Assembly: GCA_008690995.1 (NCBI GenBank)
Contig: VRMN01000017.1
Coordinates: 124,001-188,000 of the forward strand
Length of the DNA: 64,000 bases
Direction of reading: 5' to 3'
Source: Porphyridium purpureum
Taxonomy: Eukaryota > Rhodophyta > Bangiophyceae > Porphyridiales > Porphyridiaceae
This document shows, piece by piece, positions 57,742-64,000 of this stretch. The position numbers and the translations under genes were made by a program. The notes under the pieces are model-generated. The model was not told the origin of the DNA. It made no database searches and saw only the letters and a list, made by a program, of their open reading frames with translations. Numbering within the stretch: position 1 is the first letter of the stretch; each line of letters starts with the position of its first letter.

Positions 57742-57964
57742 CCTGCGTGTTCGCGCTCGTTGCACTCCCCGATGCGTCAGTGCTGGGCAAGATGCGGCCA
57801 GCAGCCGAGTCTCAAGTCAGCGAGAGTCTGCTGCTGCCACCACACTGTTCGAGCCGGCGCGCAAAGCAGCGATCACCATGCACCTCGCGCTAGAAAGACG
57901 AAGCAGTCGTTGCTGCTGCTTTGCGCGCGGAAAACGACGCCAGTCTGGCCGTCCAGAGTCTCTA
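57742..57964. promoter_or_regulatory. Remaining promoter side of the BRX-like gene
   Basis: 223 bp between the BRX-like ATG and the left end of the retroelement. No GTACAGT motif or GA tract is visible here. Upstream control sequence may now lie beyond the element, from 63130 on. Confidence 0.35.
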
Positions 57965-58259
57965 CGTCCGATACAACACGTAGGAGCACGGCAACGTGCT
58001 CGTACTGATGTGAGGAGGGGAAGCGCTTGATGTTATCCCACAAGCGTAGCCACGCAGTGGACACCCACGCAATGGCTCCCGGTGCAGAAATCAAAGTTGC
58101 TCTTGGCAATACTTATAAACTTCTTTTATGCTATCCACTCCTGCCGTCCCTTCTCCAGTCGCTCGTCCGAGCCCCGCGAAAACAGGGGCTTAAATAAACG
58201 TATGCAGTCTACTGCGACTAGTGACATCTTCGGTGCGAGTGAACACTACAGTTGCAACA
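57965..58259 (-). repeat. 3' LTR of the copia element
   Basis: 295 bp, matching the right-hand LTR base for base apart from the outermost position, as far as I can compare by eye. A TATAAA-like string occurs inside (within CTTATAAACTTC) on the plus strand. Confidence 0.93.
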
Positions 58260-58275
58260 CTCGCCCATCTTCTTT

Positions 58276-61200
58276 TCACGAGCAATCCGTGCTTGATGGT
58301 GCTTTGGAGAAGAAGATGCACTCGTTTGTATGATGGGACAGCGTTCCGTTTCTCATGACTTGGTCCCACAGAGGACAATGACGACGGTGTTTTGTTAGCG
58401 CGTCTGCTACATTTTGTGTGCCAGAGATGTGGTGAAGTCGCGCAATTGAAAGCACATCCACGCTTTGTCGAACCATTAACAGCCGAATCATCATTCGTTT
58501 CTCATCAAGAGTCGTACCGTGTGCGACTGCGTCGTATATTTGCTTTGAATCCGTATACAGATCGATATCGACTGCCACCCCGGTCCGAAGCAGGTCAGCA
58601 CGCAGCGCTTCTGCGAAATCCAATGCTGCACACAGCGCCAGCAATTCCGCGCCCATCACGGAGTAAACTGCGTGGCGAGTTTTCTTTGAGACTGCGTGCA
58701 AGAAATGTACTGTGTCCGTATGGTCGCCGAGGAAAACCACGTAGCCAATTTGAGACGAGTAATCGCGGTTCGACGCGAACGATGCGTCTGCGTACACTCT
58801 GAACTTGAGTTTCTGAATGTCAAGTGGCCTGTAAATTAGAGAATACGCGTTGTTGGTCAAGTGCAGCCGTTTCGTCACACTGAGAAGAGTCTTGGCTTGC
58901 GCTGAGTCGAACTGTGCATGTGTTACTTGAGACAACTTCGCAACGTGGTACAACAAATCTGGCCGCCCGTTGTTGGACACATATGCTACTCGTCCGCGGA
59001 GAGATCGGAAACTGTCAAAGTCAGTCGGCAATTTCACTCTGGAAAGATTCTTGCGCACGTAATCGAAAATCGAGATGCGGAAGCCGCCGCCGCCGCAACT
59101 GCTCACTTGCGCTCCGTTGAAATTAAAAGGTATGCCTTGGACGCCTTTGCTCTCGAATGTGTCCGTTGCGGCCCGTTCCGCATTTAAACATAGCTGATTG
59201 CCGAAAAAAATGGTGTCATCGACCAGTAGACCTAGAGCTCCCGAAAATTGCTCATCAGGCCGGTGGAACATTAGACATGAGTCCAGTGCAGTCGGAACGA
59301 AGCCTCTCGCTTTAAGGTGATTGCTGATGGTATGATACCAAAGCGTGCCTGATTCTCGTAAGCCGTAAAGGGCCTTTTCGAGCTTGGCGTGCAATGGCCA
59401 CTGTTGTCCTGTGATATCGGTGAGAATGTCCCTTGTCGAGTCGTCGAGCCGCAAGTACACGTTCCTGATTAAGGAGTATTCGCTTTGTATGTATGCTTGT
59501 GAAAAGTCACGATAATACAAAGGCTTGTTCATGGAACAGCAGAGTGAAACGACGGTCCGAAACGAACAGCGAGTCAAGACAGGCGAGTTGATCGAAGTCA
59601 AATGCGCCTCGCGGTCTGCAAAGCGATGCCCGCAGGCTACCAGTCTAGCTTTGTACGAGCCGTCCGCCTTCACGCGGTCGTCGAATCTGGCCTTGACGAT
59701 ATTGGCGTGGGCTGGCGGTGAACGACATGGAGAGAATGTTCCGCGGTTCACCAATCCTTGGAGCTCCCGGTATCGCGCGTCGTCGAATAGATGCGTCTCC
59801 TGCTCGTCTTGCTCCGTGTGATAGATGAATCGCGCGATAGTCTCACCCATCCGATAGACTTTTGTATTATGAATCGAAAACACTTGCTTTCTTGGACGCC
59901 CAGTGGTGGAAGGGATGACCACTGTCACATGGCTGCCGTCCAACCTTTCACAAGTGTACGGTCCGGTGTACTCATAAGACGCATCTCTGCGTACCAGAAC
60001 GCCAATGCCTGGAACGATGGCGTCGCTGTCGCGAGGGTACTCTGGCGCTCGTGAACGGCGCGCTCGTGTGAGGCGCTCACGAGAAACGGATATCTCGTAC
60101 TCCTTGCGAGCCAAAAGCATGGCCTTGATTCGATATTCTTGATCGTTTCTGGAGTCGTGCTGCGCGACTTCCGGTCGTAGGGCCATGCGCGGAACCGTAC
60201 CAAAAACCAGGAGAGACGGTATCGTGCCGTCGGGTCCGGCGGTGCAATTCATAGCGCGGGTAACGATGGCGAGCCGGTCGTTTACGCTTAGTCTTTCCGT
60301 TTCGCCACTTATCTTCAAGTAAATCTTTCGCACCGTCTCATGACTGCGTTCGACGGAGCCTAAAGTCCAGTGTGCTTCCACCGGGACTGCATCAACGACA
60401 GTTCCTTCGTTACCAAGCATCCGTTCGAGATCTTCCGACACCAGTACGCGTTCCCGATCGAGTCGAATGCGGTGCGGTGCTCCGAAATACGTAATCCACG
60501 TTGTGAAGATGGTTGAGTAGATGTTTTGAGCCGTTGCACCGTCGCACTGGGCCGCTACGCTCCAGCCCGTGCCATCGCAGCGCAGGTGCATGATCTTTAT
60601 CGAGCCACTTCCCTCTCTGTCATTTGGAATAAACAGAAAATCGAGTGATATCGCGTGGTTGAACGTGACTTCGACATCCGCGGATGCTTTGTAAGTTGTC
60701 CGTCGTCCTGCATACCACTGGCAGGTGGGACAGTCGCGTATGCGCGTAGTCAGTCGCTCGAGCTCGTCATGGCCAAGTGGTTCGTCGTTCAACCGCAGAA
60801 TTTTCGCTATGTTCCTTGCACTGGTGTGTCCAAATCGACGATGTAGAGTCATGAGCTCGTCTATTGTATACAGCAACGAATTTGGTTCCGAAAGACAACT
60901 TGGATCGGAATCTTGTTGGTGCATGCAGAGAAAGTCGACAGCAAGGTGTCCAGACATCATCTTGTAGAGTGGGATAGCGAATCCTGGGCCGGTCAGGCGC
61001 GGAGGGCGTGGACGTCGAATGAGGTTCATATGGTGGCGCTCTTGCACGTCATTGCCGAGCAGGATAGGTATTTTTCCTGAAACCACGAACACGTTAAACG
61101 ACAGGAACGCTTCACTTCCGACGGGGACACGTACTTCTCCTTGTCCAAGAACGGTGAGTGCCGTTCCCCAAACAACCTTTGGTGGTTTGTGCACCTCACG

Positions 61201-61338
61201 AAGCGCGCCGCTTTTCCCACATGCATGGCAGTACGACGCGTACGCTTCGACTCCCGCTAAAGAATAAGGGGAGCCCGGGTCTACGACTACAGCACCCCAG
61301 CCGGGAAGGCGTGGCATGTGGCCTGTTATCGTGTACAC
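58276..61338 (-). CDS. copia pol frame (protease, integrase, reverse transcriptase, RNase H)
   Basis: About 1020 codons. In order: a protease-like VVVDPGSPYS near the start, the integrase zinc motif (HRRFGHTS, then CPTCQWY), the integrase core starting ISLDFLFIPN, the reverse transcriptase with YYRDFSQAYIQ and the LLVDDTIFFG active-site box, and RNase H with VYADASFASNRDYSSQIGY. This order is diagnostic of Ty1/copia. It is a retroelement part and no host role is implied. Confidence 0.93.
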   Translation of the reverse strand: MYTITGHMPRLPGWGAVVVDPGSPYSLAGVEAYASYCHACGKSGALREVHKPPKVVWGTALTVLGQGEVRVPVGSEAFLSFNVFVVSGKIPILLGNDVQERHHMNLIRRPRPPRLTGPGFAIPLYKMMSGHLAVDFLCMHQQDSDPSCLSEPNSLLYTIDELMTLHRRFGHTSARNIAKILRLNDEPLGHDELERLTTRIRDCPTCQWYAGRRTTYKASADVEVTFNHAISLDFLFIPNDREGSGSIKIMHLRCDGTGWSVAAQCDGATAQNIYSTIFTTWITYFGAPHRIRLDRERVLVSEDLERMLGNEGTVVDAVPVEAHWTLGSVERSHETVRKIYLKISGETERLSVNDRLAIVTRAMNCTAGPDGTIPSLLVFGTVPRMALRPEVAQHDSRNDQEYRIKAMLLARKEYEISVSRERLTRARRSRAPEYPRDSDAIVPGIGVLVRRDASYEYTGPYTCERLDGSHVTVVIPSTTGRPRKQVFSIHNTKVYRMGETIARFIYHTEQDEQETHLFDDARYRELQGLVNRGTFSPCRSPPAHANIVKARFDDRVKADGSYKARLVACGHRFADREAHLTSINSPVLTRCSFRTVVSLCCSMNKPLYYRDFSQAYIQSEYSLIRNVYLRLDDSTRDILTDITGQQWPLHAKLEKALYGLRESGTLWYHTISNHLKARGFVPTALDSCLMFHRPDEQFSGALGLLVDDTIFFGNQLCLNAERAATDTFESKGVQGIPFNFNGAQVSSCGGGGFRISIFDYVRKNLSRVKLPTDFDSFRSLRGRVAYVSNNGRPDLLYHVAKLSQVTHAQFDSAQAKTLLSVTKRLHLTNNAYSLIYRPLDIQKLKFRVYADASFASNRDYSSQIGYVVFLGDHTDTVHFLHAVSKKTRHAVYSVMGAELLALCAALDFAEALRADLLRTGVAVDIDLYTDSKQIYDAVAHGTTLDEKRMMIRLLMVRQSVDVLSIARLHHISGTQNVADALTKHRRHCPLWDQVMRNGTLSHHTNECIFFSKAPSSTDCS

Positions 61339-61356
61339 GTCGCACGCCTGTGCGAG

Positions 61357-62790
61357 TCACTCGGCGCCAGCTTGATTGTCGGATTGTATCAGTGGCACGT
61401 GCTCATGCTCGGAGTCTTCGTCGTCGTTCACGAAGTCTTCCGCTGCGCTCTGCGATGGCCAATGTTCTGTTTCGACCAGATTCACATTTGTGTCAGCGCT
61501 AATCGCGCACTGCGATGCAATGTGCCCGTCCCGTCCACATCGGAAGCACCTCACACGACGGGCCTGATTTGTCGCAGACGGCGCTCCGCCTCTGCCAGCA
61601 GAGCTTCCGTACCGCCTGACCTCGCTTTGGCCAGATTGCCCTAGGCGCCGCGCCGGTCCGCCTGGTGCGCGCTGGAACAGGAGGGAGGACGAGCCGCGAG
61701 GCGCCTCCTTGTCTTGAGCGCTCAGGAAGTTGCGAACAGATTGCAACAGCTCGTTCCCACTCAGGTGCATGAAGGATCGCGCCATTTCGGTGTGGTACCC
61801 GCCGTCCGACATGGCACCGAGCACGTAAGTTGCCACAGACCACTGGTTATTGTGGTCTGGGCCCGCTGACGCCGCGTCTGCACTGATCTGTGCGGTGAGC
61901 CGGTCGAATGCCTCCACCCGAGGAAGGTCGTCACGCAGATAGTGCTGAAAATTAGCACCGCGGAGGCGAAACAGCGCAAGACGACTGGTCAATTCGACGC
62001 GGAATTCTTTGGACATAGCATCCAAAATTTCGATGAATTTTGTCCTTGGATGCCTTTTCACGAACTCAGATGCCTGCCCGGCCAACGTTAGGGGCAAAAT
62101 GAGGCGGATATCGGAGTCTGACAGTGAATAAACGTGCTTAACTTCGAGAAGTTTGTCTCGCCAAACACGGAAGGGTACCTGCGCTTCGTCTCCCGAGTAC
62201 ACGTGTTTCTCCAGTGCCTTGAGCACTCCACCGATCACGGCCGGGGGCACTGTTGCAGACGAGGACGCGGGTGCCTGACGAGAAGAGTGGGCACCATGGT
62301 CTTCGCGTGGGGCGTAAATCGCGAAGTTTTCAGGGAGCGGGATGTTCGAGTCGAACACATCCCGTTGGACGGCGTACCTGGCAAACTGCATCGTTACGAA
62401 CGGCCCGGCGGCACGCAAAGTTTCCAAAGTGACAATCTGATCGATAATCACCGACGCAAACTCATCCCGGGTGAGGTAGTCGCACGAGCGAAGAAGCCGG
62501 TCCCAGTCCGGGTTTTCGGTTCTAATCGCTAGCCACGGATACTCGCCCGTCTCGTCGTCCTCGATGTCGACATACTTGCGAGGCTGCTGCCCGGCCACTT
62601 GAAAAGTACCGGGGGCTCCCGATAGACGCGGGCTACTGCTCGTAGTGTGGTCCCCGCCCGTCGATGGCGCGCCGACTGGGTTGGCCGGGTCACTCGAAGT
62701 GGGCGACGGGGAATCTCCAACGCGGCCGGGAGCACGCGATGCTCCACCGGCCGCTGCGCCGGAGCGCGTCCTTGGTCTATCCCTTGTCAT
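61357..62790 (-). CDS. copia gag frame with CCHC zinc knuckle
   Basis: About 477 codons from an ATG at 62790, forty bases inside the 5' LTR. The C-terminal half contains VRCFRCGRDGHIASQC, a C-x2-C-x4-H-x4-C nucleocapsid knuckle, after an Arg/Gly-rich stretch. The middle resembles the copia-type gag polyprotein fold. It precedes the pol frame on the same strand, as is usual in the family. Confidence 0.88.
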   Translation of the reverse strand: MTRDRPRTRSGAAAGGASRAPGRVGDSPSPTSSDPANPVGAPSTGGDHTTSSSPRLSGAPGTFQVAGQQPRKYVDIEDDETGEYPWLAIRTENPDWDRLLRSCDYLTRDEFASVIIDQIVTLETLRAAGPFVTMQFARYAVQRDVFDSNIPLPENFAIYAPREDHGAHSSRQAPASSSATVPPAVIGGVLKALEKHVYSGDEAQVPFRVWRDKLLEVKHVYSLSDSDIRLILPLTLAGQASEFVKRHPRTKFIEILDAMSKEFRVELTSRLALFRLRGANFQHYLRDDLPRVEAFDRLTAQISADAASAGPDHNNQWSVATYVLGAMSDGGYHTEMARSFMHLSGNELLQSVRNFLSAQDKEAPRGSSSLLFQRAPGGPARRLGQSGQSEVRRYGSSAGRGGAPSATNQARRVRCFRCGRDGHIASQCAISADTNVNLVETEHWPSQSAAEDFVNDDEDSEHEHVPLIQSDNQAGAE

Positions 62791-62829
62791 CCTTTGTTCG
62801 AGTCAGATATGTGTATCCTGATTTCGAAA

Positions 62830-63124
62830 TGTCCGATACAACACGTAGGAGCACGGCAACGTGCTCGTACTGATGTGAGGAGGGGAAGCGCTTGATGTTA
62901 TCCCACAAGCGTAGCCACGCAGTGGACACCCACGCAATGGCTCCCGGTGCAGAAATCAAAGTTGCTCTTGGCAATACTTATAAACTTCTTTTATGCTATC
63001 CACTCCTGCCGTCCCTTCTCCAGTCGCTCGTCCGAGCCCCGCGAAAACAGGGGCTTAAATAAACGTATGCAGTCTACTGCGACTAGTGACATCTTCGGTG
63101 CGAGTGAACACTACAGTTGCAACA
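62830..63124 (-). repeat. 5' LTR of the copia element
   Basis: 295 bp. It begins TGTCC and ends CAACA on the plus strand, satisfying TG...CA. The direct partner is at 57965-58259, offset 4865 bp. Confidence 0.93.
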
Positions 63125-63749
63125 CTCTATCTGTCGAAGCCGCAGGGTCTCACGGTAGAAGCGTATCCCAGCTGACGCCGCCACGTGCCTTTTGAGACGG
63201 AATGATGCTCGAACATCTGCTTGTCCTCGCACCTGGACCAATGCCCCCTTGTGCGAGCGTGCTGCAGGCCGGTAGCGTGTGCGCCCGCAGCCGCTTGGTG
63301 TGAAAAGGCAGCGCAATCGGTCGCCAGCCTGGGGAGAGCACAGACAATGAGATCCAGAAATAAGATTAGCGTTAAAGAAGTGCAGGAGTTCGAGATGCCA
63401 AATGGAGAAAATAGTAGGAGTCGTTTCACCCAGCCGCTGAAGCATATCCGGCTTTTCTGCCTGCCTGCGTAGTCCAATTCACGTTCTCCTCCCTGCTCGC
63501 TCCGGCGCATCGACTTGGCATACGTGCGCACGAATTGCGTGGCAAACCGAGTCTGCTAGCCCGGCGTTGCAGGCAGGCGCGGGCCACTTGGAAACCGCAC
63601 TTCATCATCAAAGCCATGCGCATATATTTACTTTGAATTCTGGGCTGCTGACAAGAAAAGAGACCGCAACTCAACAGCCTTCACGACAGCTCACTCGCAA
63701 AGAGCTCTTCATCCCCTCACATCGACATGCAGCCGACAGTCCTGCGCGC
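63125..63749. other. Intergenic region right of the retroelement
   Basis: About 620 bp. It starts with the right copy of the CTCTA target duplication. Before insertion it would have been joined to the region upstream of the BRX-like gene. Open frames of up to 134 codons on the minus strand show no motif I recognise. Confidence 0.4.
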
Positions 63750-64000
63750 TCAAGCGCAAGTCAACATCCTACAATCAAGAGAAAACCCGCACAGCAGCGC
63801 AGAATTATCACTGAAAGTGTCGCAAGAGTTCAGGTTTCCTACACTCCAACAAGAGAGGTCCTGGCCAAAAGCTCGAGCGTTCCTAAACAAAGAGCCCATG
63901 TCTGTCACACTGCTGACGTCCCAACCAGAAATATCCTGGTTGAACGCGGCGGCGCTCCGAAACATGGCATACATGTCTGTCACACCGCTGACGTCCCAAC
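63750..64000 (-). CDS. DUF285 / BspA-type repeat protein, C-terminal end (runs off the right edge)
   Basis: The minus strand is open from the window edge to a TGA at 63750-63752. The 82 or so visible residues contain repeats of the DUF285 family: WDVSGVTDMYAMFRSAAAFN, QDISGWDVSSVTDMGSLFRN, and AFGQDLSCWSVGNLNSCDTF. The unit of about 24 residues (F-N-Q-D-I-S-x-W-D-V-S-x-V-T-D-M-x-x-M-F) forms leucine-rich-like solenoids and is common in surface or secreted proteins of bacteria and many algae. The last unit is degenerate and Cys-containing, which suggests a capping end (LLCGFSLDCRMLTCA). The N-terminus is outside the window, so a signal peptide cannot be checked. Confidence 0.85.
   Translation of the reverse strand, partial: WDVSGVTDMYAMFRSAAAFNQDISGWDVSSVTDMGSLFRNARAFGQDLSCWSVGNLNSCDTFSDNSALLCGFSLDCRMLTCA

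Larger units (their letters stand above)
57965..63124 (-). mobile_element. Ty1/copia LTR retrotransposon, looks whole and young
   Basis: About 5.16 kb, read on the minus strand. Two LTRs of 295 bp flank a gag-like and a pol-like frame. The outer ends are bounded by a direct 5-bp target duplication CTCTA (57960-57964 and 63125-63129). LTR ends follow the TG...CA rule. A purine-rich tract lies just inside the 3' LTR on the element's own strand. Domain order in pol is protease, integrase, reverse transcriptase, RNase H, which defines the copia superfamily. The near-identity of the LTRs points to very recent insertion. The element is a fossil copy in the sense of this annotation; both frames are long. 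Confidence 0.95.

Overview
The window looks like nuclear DNA of a compact, GC-rich eukaryotic alga. Almost every gene is one long uninterrupted reading frame. The products are eukaryotic: an OST subunit, eL19, prefoldin 3, a Yip1-domain protein, a GRAM-VASt protein and a kinetochore scaffold candidate. Several proteins carry plastid-style presequences. A red alga of the Porphyridium type is my best guess. It rests on intron poverty, short gene spacing, a very large coiled-coil protein ending in a CBM20 starch-binding domain (red algae keep starch in the cytosol), a young Ty1/copia element and DUF285 repeats at the right edge. No rRNA or plastid marker is present to prove it.

Layout. 1-0.9 kb: N-terminal part of a KNL1/Spc105-like protein (minus). 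2.2-6.3 kb: INO80B/Ies2-like protein, PARL-like rhomboid and citrate synthase; the last two are divergent, 94 bp apart. 6.6-10.4 kb: FAD4-like plastid desaturase and a BED-finger protein. 11.5-17.4 kb: GRAM-VASt lipid-transfer protein, ribophorin II, mitochondrial bL27 (carrying an exact 136-bp tandem duplication) and eL19. 18.2-24.6 kb: giant coiled-coil CBM20 protein. 25.0-32.1 kb: acyl-activating enzyme and HAT-repeat protein. 32.3-36.9 kb: membrane DUF900 hydrolase and prefoldin 3. 36.9-39.9 kb: no recognisable gene. 39.9-46.2 kb: alpha/beta hydrolase, conserved membrane protein, Yip1-domain protein, 3-methyladenine glycosylase I and hexose-6-phosphate epimerase. 47.4-57.7 kb: protein with two [12 protein letters not shown] repeats, PHD-LRR protein and BRX-like protein. 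58.0-63.1 kb: Ty1/copia retroelement with near-identical LTRs and a 5-bp target duplication. 63.75-64 kb: end of a DUF285/BspA-like repeat protein.

The genes do not form a pathway. They are housekeeping and organelle genes packed head-to-head or tail-to-tail. Two non-coding signals recur. GTACAGT/ACTGTAC occurs at least 24 times between genes and once in a coding region in my hand scan. GA-rich tracts on the sense strand sit just upstream of many start codons. Three apparent reading-frame breaks (bL27, BED-finger, FAD4-like) fall in a duplication or in GC-rich low-complexity sequence and may be assembly faults. Starts were moved to in-frame ATGs wherever the longest open frame began at a non-ATG codon.
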